DNA from: a virus
Virus record (IMG/VR): IMGVR_UViG_3300021957_000081
Span: 1-43,493 of that record
Reading direction: 5' to 3' (one strand)
Length of the DNA stretch: 43,493 nt
Numbering within the stretch: position 1 is the stretch's first letter; each line of letters starts with the position of its first letter. Below are positions 30,085 through 36,455 of the stretch, in pieces. The notes below the pieces were generated by a model. The model did not search any database. It was given only the letters and a program-made list of their open reading frames with translations, and was not told the DNA's origin. The position numbers and the translations under genes are program-made.

Positions 30085-30945
30085 TTAAAAGTCTCCAATG
30101 TCATTCATAAGATTTCTCAATCTTTTTTGTATAAAATAATTTAGTAGTCCGGCCCGATTACCTTTTGGAGGCAATTCATATGCTTCTAGAATTCTCTCCG
30201 TCAAGTCACTTGGAATACACTCCAAATCAATAAGTATTTTGTTTCGTTGATAGTTCCTCATCATATCTTCTGTACAATAATCAGATGGTTCTTGGTCTAC
30301 CCAATTATTCATCTTCTTCTTGGACAAAGGTTTCTGTCTTAGTTCATCAACGAAAGTATTATCTGGTGATAAGAAATTAGGAATACCATCACTCCTATCA
30401 CCTTTTAATACATGTTCTCTAATATATAGGTGAGGGTCTATACCACTCACAAATTTCTTGAGAACTGGACTATACTGTTTAACAAAACTGTGTTTCTGTA
30501 ATTGGATAAAGTCTTTATCACCAGATAAGATTAGAACCTTCTCAAATTCATTAGGAGTTTTAGAGATGTGTTGAATAATGACAGCGATACAATCATCTGC
30601 CTCTGCACCTTCTACCTCTACTACTTTATATGGGAAGACTGTTTTAATCTCATCACGAATATTATTCAGTGTTTCAAAGATTGCATTCCAATCAAGTCCT
30701 GACTTTGCTCTATCCTTTTTACGATTAGCTTTGTAGTTTGGAAAATAATCTCTTCTCCAATACTTTTTGCTATCGTAACAAAGTACAAGTTCACCGTACT
30801 CTTTACCAAACCTAGAACGATACATTCTAAGCGAGTTCAGTACCATGTGTCGTACTAAGTCTTCATCAACATCGTTCTGATGTTTCGAACCAATCTGCAT
30901 CATCAGGTTACTGATTGTTACTTGGTTCATATCAACTATTATCAT
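30085..30945 (-). CDS. rnh: RNase H / 5'-3' exonuclease (T4 Rnh-like)
   Basis: A 286-residue FEN-family nuclease: IIVDMNQVTIS with metal Asp5, CYDSKKYWRRDYFPNYKANR, the EGAEADDCIAVI acid cluster and LSGDKDFIQLQ, GDRSDGIPNFLS. These are the metal-binding aspartates of T4 RNase H, which removes RNA primers from lagging-strand fragments. A C-terminal region follows with ERILEAYEL. The gene begins behind AAGGTGAAAAATT and belongs with gp59, gp32 and gp61 in the replisome. Confidence 0.92.
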   Translation of the reverse strand: MIIVDMNQVTISNLMMQIGSKHQNDVDEDLVRHMVLNSLRMYRSRFGKEYGELVLCYDSKKYWRRDYFPNYKANRKKDRAKSGLDWNAIFETLNNIRDEIKTVFPYKVVEVEGAEADDCIAVIIQHISKTPNEFEKVLILSGDKDFIQLQKHSFVKQYSPVLKKFVSGIDPHLYIREHVLKGDRSDGIPNFLSPDNTFVDELRQKPLSKKKMNNWVDQEPSDYCTEDMMRNYQRNKILIDLECIPSDLTERILEAYELPPKGNRAGLLNYFIQKRLRNLMNDIGDF

Positions 30946-30968
30946 AATTTTTCACCTTATTTTTAATC

Positions 30969-30997
30969 ATGCTATCATATATAAAACCAAATGTCAA
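30969..30997 (-). promoter_or_regulatory. Candidate sigma70-type promoter of RNase H
   Basis: TTGACA (30997-30992), 17-base spacer starting TTTGGTT, and a weak -10 TAGCAT (30974-30969) on the minus strand, 24 bases before ATG 30945. It shares the TTGACATTTG start of the repeated cassette but not its palindrome. Confidence 0.5.
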
Positions 30998-31004
30998 TAG
31001 ATTT

Positions 31005-31081
31005 TGGTCGGAGATGCTGGATTCGAACCAACGACCCTCTGCTCCCAAAGCAGATGCGCTACCAGACTGCGCCAATCTCCG
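31005..31081 (-). tRNA. tRNA-Pro (TGG anticodon)
   Basis: 77-base cloverleaf with acceptor CGGAGAT/ATCTCCG, D arm GCGCAGTCTGGTAGCGC, anticodon loop TTTGGGA (TGG), T loop TTCGAAT, A73 and an encoded CCA. The C1-G72 pair is typical of proline tRNAs. Confidence 0.95.
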
Positions 31082-31109
31082 TATAATTTATGTGTATGTG
31101 AGGGGAGTT

Positions 31110-31232
31110 TCAACGCTTTCGCTCCGCCCACACCTCACTAACGGCAAACACAGTGCCGGCATACTTGCATCGGGTGATTTTATTTACTGTTAAGCGACAC
31201 AGCTTCATCTTCATATGCCTCACCAACGGCAT
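31110..31232 (-). CDS. Possible small basic protein (40 aa)
   Basis: The gap 31082-31264 holds no clear gene. One open frame (MPLVRHMKMKLCRLTVNK at its start) runs to TGA at 31110; the second Met at 31214 has GGTGAGG before it. The gap also contains two imperfect direct repeats (CCTCACTAACGGCA at 31133, CCTCACCAACGGCA at 31218) and a 6-bp hairpin GTTGGG/CCCAAC at 31237-31253. It could equally be a structured leader or an RNA gene. Low confidence as a coding region. Confidence 0.25.
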   Translation of the reverse strand: MPLVRHMKMKLCRLTVNKITRCKYAGTVFAVSEVWAERKR

Positions 31233-31264
31233 ACTAGTTGGGCGCCACCCAACGGGTCTCCAAA

Positions 31265-31663
31265 TTATTCTTTATCATCTGCTCCAGTATTTTGGATGAG
31301 CTCTAAAAGGCCTTCCATATCAAAATCAGTATACATTCTACCAGTATCCACATCCATATCTGTGGCAACAAACATATCTATAAGTCCTTGCATAGGATGT
31401 GATAGTCCCATGTCTTTATAAATTGTACACTTAACTACTTCGATTAGAAATCCAATATTCTTAATAAAGTCTGGATCATCAACATCAACTTCGTTTTCAC
31501 TCAGATTATGAATCAGATTAACAACCAATCCTTCAACAAGATGTTCTGCAAACTTCAAATCACTATGTAAATGGAGTGCCGTATCTGTTATGATAACTTT
31601 ATTGTCATTACTTTTATGCATAGGAAACTGAATTATGTTACCATCTTTATCTTTGTTTGACAT
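31265..31663 (-). CDS. Hypothetical acidic protein (132 aa)
   Basis: A 132-residue acidic protein starting MSNKDKDGNIIQFPMHKSND, with hydrophobic helices (LHSDLKFAEHLVEGLVVNLI, FIKNIGFLIEVVKCTIYKDM) and a Met/Asp-rich C-terminus. Proteins with an IIQFP start occur in many T4-like phages beside DNA metabolism genes, function unknown. Stop-start contact with the next gene. Confidence 0.7.
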   Translation of the reverse strand: MSNKDKDGNIIQFPMHKSNDNKVIITDTALHLHSDLKFAEHLVEGLVVNLIHNLSENEVDVDDPDFIKNIGFLIEVVKCTIYKDMGLSHPMQGLIDMFVATDMDVDTGRMYTDFDMEGLLELIQNTGADDKE

Positions 31664-32161
31664 CTAAGCCTCTTTCATATCATCAGTCCATGTCGCACCG
31701 ATATCAGGATAAAATACGCCAGGCGATCTCTTAGGTGTACCATCAGATTCATATGCCATTGCAACACAACGATACTTAATTACATTCTGTTGATGTTCTC
31801 CATAAGCGGTATCTACATAATCACCATCACGCAAGTATCTCTGAAGATTTCGAACGTATCCCTCATGCATTGCAACACGAGCCTCTGCACCTTTAATCTT
31901 CCTACGAATATCTCCACGAGCAGAAGACAACAATTCTTTCTGCGTCTTAATCCATGACTGTACTTTCTTCATACTCAAAGGGTCATCATCACCCTTTGCA
32001 ACTACAGATGGATGTATACTCTTATATTGTGGGGGATTTTCTGCAAGTCGTTTTTCTCTTGCAAGAGCAAGACGTTCACCAGCGGCCTTCTTTTGTTCGG
32101 CCGTCATTGGTTTACGTTTCTTACGAGGTTTACTTACATTATCTACAGTCTTCCTTGACAT
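31664..32161 (-). CDS. Conserved basic phage protein (165 aa)
   Basis: A 165-residue protein with a Lys/Arg-rich start (SKPRKKRKPMTAEQKKAAGE), a helical middle (MKKVQSWIKTQKELLSSARG) and a C-terminal part with KYRCVAMAYESDGTPKRSPG. The AAGERLALAREKR segment is typical of conserved marine T4-like proteins with unknown role; nucleic-acid binding is plausible from charge. Lies between bS21 and the acidic 132-residue protein. Confidence 0.7.
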   Translation of the reverse strand: MSRKTVDNVSKPRKKRKPMTAEQKKAAGERLALAREKRLAENPPQYKSIHPSVVAKGDDDPLSMKKVQSWIKTQKELLSSARGDIRRKIKGAEARVAMHEGYVRNLQRYLRDGDYVDTAYGEHQQNVIKYRCVAMAYESDGTPKRSPGVFYPDIGATWTDDMKEA

Positions 32162-32171
32162 ATCTCACCTA

Positions 32172-32426
32172 TTAATAACCATTTTCATTTTGTTCTTTTA
32201 ACAATTTGCGTTTCTGTCTACGAGTTGCAGCAGCCTTTTCTTTTCTGCGTTTCGTTCCTCTACTTTCAAAGAACGAGCGTTCTCGTAGTTCTTGAAACAA
32301 ACCATCTCTGATTAGTTTCTTTTTTAGTACACGCATTGCACCATTAACATCACCATTACGCACAACGACAGTTAGTCCTTGTAGTTGGTCTTTGTTATTC
32401 TTTTTCTTGTTTTTAAAGTCTTTCAT
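32172..32426 (-). CDS. rpsU: Ribosomal protein bS21 (phage-encoded)
   Basis: An 84-residue protein with bS21 pattern: LTVVVRNGDVNGAMRVLKKK, LIRDGLFQELRERSFFESRG, then a basic tail RRKEKAAATRRQKRKLLKEQ. Bacterial bS21 sits on the 30S platform near the anti-Shine-Dalgarno end of 16S rRNA and helps start translation. Phage copies are known from marine phages, including relatives infecting SAR11. It could replace host bS21 to favour phage messages. Ribosome site GAGGAAATT; tRNA-Arg lies 17 bases upstream and is co-directional. Confidence 0.93.
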   Translation of the reverse strand: MKDFKNKKKNNKDQLQGLTVVVRNGDVNGAMRVLKKKLIRDGLFQELRERSFFESRGTKRRKEKAAATRRQKRKLLKEQNENGY

Positions 32427-32443
32427 AATTTCCTCTGTTCGAT

Positions 32444-32520
32444 TGGCCTGCCCTGCAAGATTCGAACTTGCGACCTACTGCTTAGAAGGCAGTTGCTCTA
32501 TCCAGCTGAGCTAAGGGCAG
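32444..32520 (-). tRNA. tRNA-Arg (TCT anticodon)
   Basis: 77-base cloverleaf: acceptor CTGCCCT/AGGGCAG, D arm GCTCAGCTGGATAGAGC, anticodon loop CTTCTAA (TCT), T loop TTCGAAT, G73 and encoded CCA. It reads AGA and AGG, codons common in this AT-rich phage. Immediately upstream of bS21. Confidence 0.95.
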
Positions 32521-32537
32521 AATAATCAACCCAGCTG

Positions 32538-32945
32538 TTACTTATTAAATTGTAGTTGATATTGTCTACCACTATGATAGAATGTCACAACACTATGAGA
32601 ATAAACTTCGACTACTTCTTCTTCATATCGTGTCTGAATATGACACACACGTTGAACTTGTCCTTTTTTATTCCCTGCCTTATCAGCACCAATGATACCA
32701 CCCAAGATTGCACCAGCAGCTGCACCCTTGTCATTACCACCAATTACTTTACCAGAAACACCACCAAGTAACATTCCTAGAAATGCGCCCTCTCCAGCGT
32801 TTCCACCACCAACAGTTCGGTTTTCACAAACCTCTACATTGTATGGTACACGGTTCACAACCGTTTTGTTGAAATCTTGCACAGTCTCAGCAATTGCTGA
32901 TGTTGATGCAAACATCATTCCGATAGTCACTAACGTCTTTTTCAT
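32538..32945 (-). CDS. Glycine-zipper (17 kDa-antigen-like) outer membrane protein
   Basis: A 135-residue protein: signal peptide (MKKTLVTIGMMFASTSAIAE), a Gly-rich zipper (GAFLGMLLGGVSGKVIGGND and AAAGAILGGIIGADKAGNKK) and a soluble C-terminal part. This is the Rick_17kDa/glycine-zipper 2TM layout. The N-terminal and C-terminal cysteines (EVCEN, RVCHI) may form a disulphide. Host-derived appearance: such proteins are common envelope proteins in Proteobacteria. Function in the phage is unknown; it may alter the envelope. Ribosome site AAGGACTG. Confidence 0.8.
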   Translation of the reverse strand: MKKTLVTIGMMFASTSAIAETVQDFNKTVVNRVPYNVEVCENRTVGGGNAGEGAFLGMLLGGVSGKVIGGNDKGAAAGAILGGIIGADKAGNKKGQVQRVCHIQTRYEEEVVEVYSHSVVTFYHSGRQYQLQFNK

Positions 32946-32949
32946 TTTA

Positions 32950-33093
32950 TCAGTCCTTAATTTCCATTACAAATTCACCAGTACCAAATAGTTCATATCC
33001 TTTATCACATTTGGTAATCTTCACATAAGTTTCCAATACCTCACACATTTCTTTTGCAGCGAGAATTGCCTCTTCAATAGATTTATATATCAT
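32950..33093 (-). CDS. Small hypothetical protein (47 aa)
   Basis: ATG 33093 to TGA 32950: MIYKSIEEAILAAKEMCEVL, then a beta pair (YVKITKCDKGYELFGTGEFV). The composition and the fit between neighbours support a real gene, though no strong ribosome site is seen. No recognised family. Confidence 0.55.
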   Translation of the reverse strand: MIYKSIEEAILAAKEMCEVLETYVKITKCDKGYELFGTGEFVMEIKD

Positions 33094-33129
33094 TATCAAT
33101 TTTTGTACCTTTCACCTTGATACAGGCTA

Positions 33130-33336
33130 CTACATTGACTTTACTTTGTCAAGAGGTATTAGCTCCTTTTCTCCATTATCATCAGTTTTAACTTGGATAT
33201 AATTCCCATTCTCTAAAGTATCAAGAGTGTGTTCGATAATATCCTCAACTTTTTCTTTTCTTCCCTTCCATACTCCAAAGTAGTAAAACCCTGCCAAGCA
33301 TAAAACGGAAATGATCGAGTGTTCAATAGCTGTCAT
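33130..33336 (-). CDS. Small single-pass membrane protein (68 aa)
   Basis: One N-terminal membrane helix (about residues 6-22, with SVLCLAGFYYFGVW) and a charged cytoplasmic tail with a helix (EKVEDIIEHTLDTLENG) and a KTDDNGEKELIPLDKV end. This layout is frequent in marine phage small genes. Preceded by CTGGAG and by a late TATAAATA box at 33368-33375. Confidence 0.65.
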   Translation of the reverse strand: MTAIEHSIISVLCLAGFYYFGVWKGRKEKVEDIIEHTLDTLENGNYIQVKTDDNGEKELIPLDKVKSM

Positions 33337-33367
33337 TTATTTCTCCAGTATTATAATATCTCTAAAG

Positions 33368-33375
33368 TATTTATA
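33368..33375 (-). promoter_or_regulatory. T4-type late promoter
   Basis: TATAAATA on the minus strand, 32 bases before ATG 33336. It overlaps the gap between the small acidic gene (33381-33560) and the membrane-protein gene. Confidence 0.6.
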
Positions 33376-33380
33376 GAACA

Positions 33381-33560
33381 CTATCCAACCAGTTCAACTT
33401 CATCTGCGTATTCCTTTTCAAAATCATCGACAAGTTTCTTCTTTTTAGCAAGAAGAGATTCGACAGCATTCAATGCTCCACGTTTCTCATCAGACGCACC
33501 CTCATCCATAGCAATCAACAAAGATTCTAGGACACTAATATCTTCTAAAACTTCAACCAT
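33381..33560 (-). CDS. Small acidic helical protein (59 aa)
   Basis: ATG 33560 to TAG 33381. The product (MVEVLEDISVLESLLIAMDE at the start) is nearly all helix, with SLLAKKKKLVDDFEKEY as a charged coiled coil. The ATG overlaps the stop of the upstream gene at 33560, typical of translational coupling. Family unknown. Confidence 0.65.
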   Translation of the reverse strand: MVEVLEDISVLESLLIAMDEGASDEKRGALNAVESLLAKKKKLVDDFEKEYADEVELVG

Positions 33561-33895
33561 TATACAGTTCCTCTCACATAGGTTATCGGATTGACAACCT
33601 TCATATATTTCAATTTGAATTCAAAATGTTCTTTACTGAACTCATCATCCATATCAAAGTCCTCACAGAACTTATCATAGGTCATAACTTGACTTGGAAA
33701 TTCTTTCCAATCAATATGGTTTTCCATACCGATTGCAGCGACAAATGCCATTGCATCTTGTTCTCTGTCCACACCTTCTACGATGTAGTCAGTACCGCCT
33801 TTGAATTTCCAGTAGGCGTTCCCATCATCAAACTTGCCGTTTCCAGCGTGAGCGCCATAGTTTTCCATAGCTTGGGTCATAACAACAAATTTCAT
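33560..33895 (-). CDS. Conserved small phage protein (111 aa)
   Basis: A 111-residue acidic protein starting MKFVVMTQAMENYGAHAGNG, with GNAYWKFKGGTDYIVEGVD and AFVAAIGMENHIDW. The 'M-x-x-ENYGAH' start and 'Y-W-K-x-K-G-G' segment are ones I have met in T4-like phage small proteins. Function unknown. Own promoter at 33924-33952 and leader GAGGAGAGAATC. Confidence 0.7.
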   Translation of the reverse strand: MKFVVMTQAMENYGAHAGNGKFDDGNAYWKFKGGTDYIVEGVDREQDAMAFVAAIGMENHIDWKEFPSQVMTYDKFCEDFDMDDEFSKEHFEFKLKYMKVVNPITYVRGTV

Positions 33896-33923
33896 AACGA
33901 TTCTCTCCTCATCTTTCTATTTC

Positions 33924-33952
33924 ATAATACATGTTTTAATAACAAATGTCAA
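33924..33952 (-). promoter_or_regulatory. sigma70-type promoter with palindromic spacer (copy 4)
   Basis: TTGACA (33952-33947), 17-base spacer with TGTT-ATTAA-AACA, TATTAT (33929-33924) on the minus strand. Palindrome partly decayed relative to copies 2, 3 and 5. Confidence 0.8.
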
Positions 33953-33967
33953 GCACTTTTTTAAATT

Positions 33968-34300
33968 TTATTCAACCCTATCGTGGATTGCAAGCGCACC
34001 ATAGAAGGGCGTACCCATCATTTCTTCAACCTTATCACTGAACCGTGAGTCAGATGTTGAACCGTAATGTCCACCCATCATAGTCCATGAACCTTTTTCA
34101 ATCTCAGCAGTAGGCACGATATGAACAATTGTCCTACCCATAATATTCCTTGAAACCAACTGAGCGGCAGGATAATCATCACTTGGATTAAAAGGGCCAT
34201 CTACGTTTTCAATACAAAGTCCTTGAATATCACCAGAGGTAACTCCACCATTTGTACAGTCCCATTTACCATTTTTATAAACTTCAATATGTAAACCCAT
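33968..34300 (-). CDS. Hypothetical protein (110 aa)
   Basis: A 110-residue protein starting MGLHIEVYKNGKWDCTNGGV, with PSDDYPAAQLVSRNIMGRTI and MGGHYGSTSDSRFSDKVE segments. The 'D-C-T-N-G-G-x-T/S' start resembles small conserved phage proteins without function. Ribosome site AAGGAGAGAG. It is the last gene of the 34913-33968 run behind promoter copy 5. Confidence 0.7.
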   Translation of the reverse strand: MGLHIEVYKNGKWDCTNGGVTSGDIQGLCIENVDGPFNPSDDYPAAQLVSRNIMGRTIVHIVPTAEIEKGSWTMMGGHYGSTSDSRFSDKVEEMMGTPFYGALAIHDRVE

Positions 34301-34311
34301 AATCTCTCTCC

Positions 34312-34497
34312 TTAGTCGTAAGTTATCTGTGCTGCATAATCAATTCGATCAAACTCAGCTTCAAGTTCTGCAATTCGTTCTTTGCATTTCATTTTTGCGA
34401 AACCATTACCTGGCGTCTTTTTCGTAATCTTCTCTATAGACTTCAACATGTCTGTAAAGAAATTATATTCATTTTGAATTTTTGTTATATAATCCAT
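34312..34497 (-). CDS. Small helical protein (61 aa)
   Basis: A 61-residue charged, helical protein (MDYITKIQNEYNFFTDMLKS, then KCKERIAELEAEFDRIDYAA). No recognised domain. Closely spaced with its neighbours in the same direction. Confidence 0.6.
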   Translation of the reverse strand: MDYITKIQNEYNFFTDMLKSIEKITKKTPGNGFAKMKCKERIAELEAEFDRIDYAAQITYD

Positions 34498-34501
34498 AAT
34501 A

Positions 34502-34696
34502 TTATCTTTTCACCCATGTCTCGAAATTTACACCAGACCAAACAAAACCTTGTTCTATCTTGTAGACTTCATAGGCCTCCAATACTGTAATAGTATCATC
34601 AAATCCATTGTCCAACATCTCAACTAATTCTTCTACAGTTTTGCCAAAGAACTTTGCACGTTTATTTAAAACTGTCATTGCACCTTTAATTTTCAT
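34502..34696 (-). CDS. Small helical protein (64 aa)
   Basis: A 64-residue protein starting MKIKGAMTVLNKRAKFFGKT, with EELVEMLDNGFDDTITVLEA and a Trp-containing end. AGGATAATATT precedes the ATG. Resembles small helical phage proteins whose TVLEAYEVYKI-like ends recur; no function known. Confidence 0.6.
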   Translation of the reverse strand: MKIKGAMTVLNKRAKFFGKTVEELVEMLDNGFDDTITVLEAYEVYKIEQGFVWSGVNFETWVKR

Positions 34697-34700
34697 AATA

Positions 34701-34913
34701 TTATCCTAACCATTTTACATTATTATTATCAAGGATGATATCACGAACCTGTTCACGGTCAAAACTATCACCACAGTAATCAACACCATCTGTATTGATG
34801 TGTTTCTGAACAGCTTCAACAATCATCAATTTAGTCATACCCTTAATAGGATATATACCTTCATTTTCATTGTAGAAACTATCAACATAATTTACAAAAT
34901 CTAAATCTACCAT
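34701..34913 (-). CDS. Small acidic protein (70 aa)
   Basis: ATG 34913 chosen because GGAGTGATTCGA precedes it. Product starts MVDLDFVNYVDSFYNENEGI, with MTKLMIVEAVQKHINTDG and REQVRDIILDNNN helices. First gene after promoter copy 5. Family unknown. Confidence 0.65.
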   Translation of the reverse strand: MVDLDFVNYVDSFYNENEGIYPIKGMTKLMIVEAVQKHINTDGVDYCGDSFDREQVRDIILDNNNVKWLG

Positions 34914-34949
34914 TCGAATCACTCCTTAATTTCTCTATCTTACCTATAC

Positions 34950-34978
34950 AGTATACTTGTTATCATAACAAATGTCAA
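34950..34978 (-). promoter_or_regulatory. sigma70-type promoter with palindromic spacer (copy 5)
   Basis: TTGACA (34978-34973), 17-base spacer with the perfect palindrome TTGTTAT-G-ATAACAA, TATACT (34955-34950) on the minus strand. Almost identical to copy 2 over more than 40 bases, including TATACTGTATAGGTAAGAT. Confidence 0.92.
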
Positions 34979-34981
34979 GCA

Positions 34982-35212
34982 TTATTTTGATCTTTTTCTC
35001 ATAAAAAATCCTTCTGAAGTATTCACTGAAGCAAGAAGTTCTTCCCACATAACAGGAGTAATCTCTACCACACTTGAAGATTCAAGATTTTCATCGTCCT
35101 GTACAATGTAAACAACATCATCGAAAGAGTGTACTTTTAAATCTCCAACTTGGCCTGTTTCATCCATTACTGTGATACAAACTTCATCATGTTCAAATTC
35201 AACACTAAACAT
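34982..35212 (-). CDS. Small acidic protein (76 aa)
   Basis: A 76-residue acidic, beta-rich protein (MFSVEFEHDEVCITVMDETG, then FDDVVYIVQDDENLESSSVV) with a basic C-terminus (FFMRKRSK). It ends four bases before promoter copy 5. No family recognised. Confidence 0.65.
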   Translation of the reverse strand: MFSVEFEHDEVCITVMDETGQVGDLKVHSFDDVVYIVQDDENLESSSVVEITPVMWEELLASVNTSEGFFMRKRSK

Positions 35213-35215
35213 ATA

Positions 35216-35473
35216 CTATGCCCACTCTTCTTCTAGTGCTGCTTGTAATAATAAACGTCCCTTCTCACCAGTTGTAACCAACATACGGCGGCCGAGTTCA
35301 TTCTTTATTGCATCTTCTGTGTAAACTTTCGTAGCACCGTCATTGTACATAACGGTTACTAATGTTACATCATCTGCATCTTCGTGTACAGAAGTTATCT
35401 CACCTTCTGCAATATAGTTGTCTTTTCCCAATTGGGGATAAACACGAACAACTTCCATACCAACTTCAAACAT
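35216..35473 (-). CDS. Small protein, beta-rich (85 aa)
   Basis: An 85-residue protein starting MFEVGMEVVRVYPQLGKDNY, with GEITSVHEDADDVTLVTVMY that suggests a small barrel (KOW or SH3-like turn) and a C-terminal helix. Resemblance to a barrel is by pattern only. Starts one base after the stop of the next upstream gene. Confidence 0.65.
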   Translation of the reverse strand: MFEVGMEVVRVYPQLGKDNYIAEGEITSVHEDADDVTLVTVMYNDGATKVYTEDAIKNELGRRMLVTTGEKGRLLLQAALEEEWA

Positions 35474-35474
35474 A

Positions 35475-35714
35475 TTATACTAACTCCATTGCATCATTCC
35501 AAAGTTTCCACGCACCATCGTAGTTCTCAAAACCTTCTTCATCAGCAAAGTCCATTGAAGAACTATGGAAAGCGTTAGAAGAGATACCTTTTGTTTTGAT
35601 AACATAGGCAATCATTTCAACAGTATTGCCATAACCAACAACACCTTCGTTTGAAAACATTTGAATCCCACCGTTGTGGGCAGCGATGAAGTCGATTTCG
35701 TTTTGATTTGTCAT
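35475..35714 (-). CDS. Small acidic protein (79 aa)
   Basis: Start ATG 35714 with leader AAAGAGAGAATCACTATG; a longer frame upstream passes through the promoter and terminator and is not likely. The product (MTNQNEIDFIAAHNGGIQMF at the start) is acidic with a C-terminal FENYDGAWKLWNDAMEL helix. Family unknown. First gene after promoter copy 6. Confidence 0.7.
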   Translation of the reverse strand: MTNQNEIDFIAAHNGGIQMFSNEGVVGYGNTVEMIAYVIKTKGISSNAFHSSSMDFADEEGFENYDGAWKLWNDAMELV

Positions 35715-35747
35715 AGTGATTCTCTCTTTCTCATTAACTATACCTAT

Positions 35748-35776
35748 AATATACCTGTTATCACAGCAAATGTCAA
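35748..35776 (-). promoter_or_regulatory. sigma70-type promoter with palindromic spacer (copy 6)
   Basis: TTGACA (35776-35771), 17-base spacer with CTGT-GATA-ACAG, TATATT (35753-35748) on the minus strand. Both arms of the palindrome changed together relative to copies 2 and 5, which supports selection on the palindrome. Confidence 0.85.
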
Positions 35777-35787
35777 GCAAAAAGAAC

Positions 35788-35816
35788 AAAAAAAAGCCCT
35801 TGAAAAACAAGGGCTT
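35788..35816 (-). terminator. Rho-independent terminator
   Basis: AAGCCCTTG / CAAGGGCTT, 9-bp stem, five-base loop, then eight U on the minus strand. It ends the transcript of the small-gene cluster 36611-35848. Confidence 0.92.
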
Positions 35817-35847
35817 GTAATTTTTTTTAAAAAAAGTTTTGAGAACT

Positions 35848-36066
35848 TTAGTTTGTCCAACCTTTTCTAGGTACAGATTTTCCCATAGAAATGTTTTTGA
35901 TATCTCCACGACATATACCAATGTCTCTTAGTTCCAAGTCTGTCAATGAATGCAATTCTCTATATGTTTTTCTATCCATCTTTGGTATGATACTGTCTCT
36001 GAAGTTTTTATACAAGTCTGATACTATATTACAGAATGCACAATATGTTGTTGTTAGTGTTGTCAT
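35848..36066 (-). CDS. DUF1127 (YjiS-like) small protein
   Basis: Start ATG 36066 (MTTLTTTYCAFCNIVSDLYK). The C-terminal half YRELHSLTDLELRDIGICRG followed by DI is the DUF1127/YjiS signature, (Y/R)-x-x-L-x-x-L-x-D-x-x-L-x-D-I-G-I-x-R. In Alphaproteobacteria these short proteins influence RNA turnover and phosphate or carbon metabolism. The phage copy lacks the strong Arg-rich tail. It could mimic host regulators. Followed by a terminator. Confidence 0.8.
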   Translation of the reverse strand: MTTLTTTYCAFCNIVSDLYKNFRDSIIPKMDRKTYRELHSLTDLELRDIGICRGDIKNISMGKSVPRKGWTN

Positions 36067-36067
36067 C

Positions 36068-36130
36068 TTACTTACCGCCTTTTTTCTTTTCACCTTTAGG
36101 TTTTGTATAACTGTGATCTGGATCTAACAT
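36068..36130 (-). CDS. Possible micro-ORF (20 aa)
   Basis: ATG 36130 overlaps the stop of the upstream 44-residue gene, and its TAA (36068-36070) abuts the DUF1127 start (TAAGATG). The peptide is MLDPDHSYTKPKGEKKKGGK. Precise interlocking with both neighbours is suggestive, but length gives no statistical support. Confidence 0.35.
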   Translation of the reverse strand: MLDPDHSYTKPKGEKKKGGK

Positions 36131-36258
36131 GATGGATACATCTTATGTTTAAACTCAGATATTTCATCAGCCTTTGTAAACTCACCCATATCTCTTAGTT
36201 GTCTTATACTCATGCAATAGCTTCTATATTCCATTGCTTTCAAGAACTTCTTAAACAT
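36124..36258 (-). CDS. Small basic protein (44 aa)
   Basis: ATG 36258 (or 36261) to TAG 36124: MFKKFLKAMEYRSYCMSIRQ, then LRDMGEFTKADEISEFKH. GGAGAGATG precedes it and it overlaps the end of the gene before it. The R-x-L-R-x-M-G core is in the same style as the neighbouring DUF1127-like proteins. Confidence 0.6.
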   Translation of the reverse strand: MFKKFLKAMEYRSYCMSIRQLRDMGEFTKADEISEFKHKMYPSC

Positions 36259-36454
36259 CATCTCTCTCCAACATTAACTTCTTAGCTTCTTCGTGATATC
36301 CCATTCTTGACAATTCAGACGCCGCTCTTGCTCGTCCTGCCGATTCTGCAATTCCAATACTAGTTACAAGCAATACAGTAAATGCATGCCCAATCCACTC
36401 ACATACCTTACATGTATGTTTATATCCATAATTCATTAGTACTTCAACTGACAT
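36251..36454 (-). CDS. Small protein with DUF1127-like end (67 aa)
   Basis: ATG 36454 behind AGAGGAGTAG. Hydrophobic centre (HAFTVLLVTSIGIAES), preceded by a TCKVCEW segment (possible metal or redox pair), then GRARAASELSRMGYHEEAKK, a motif common in small alphaproteobacterial proteins related to DUF1127. Function unknown; probably a host-derived regulator or membrane-linked peptide. Confidence 0.6.
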   Translation of the reverse strand: MSVEVLMNYGYKHTCKVCEWIGHAFTVLLVTSIGIAESAGRARAASELSRMGYHEEAKKLMLERDDV

Positions 36455-36455
36455 T

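Noticed and set aside
30969-31193. A 74-residue plus-strand frame over tRNA-Pro
   Set aside because: It reads across a complete tRNA on the other strand, a well-known source of false proteins.
35721-35921. Longer frame extending the 79-residue gene upstream
   Set aside because: The extension crosses a promoter and a terminator with low-complexity U-runs; ATG 35714 with a good leader is better.
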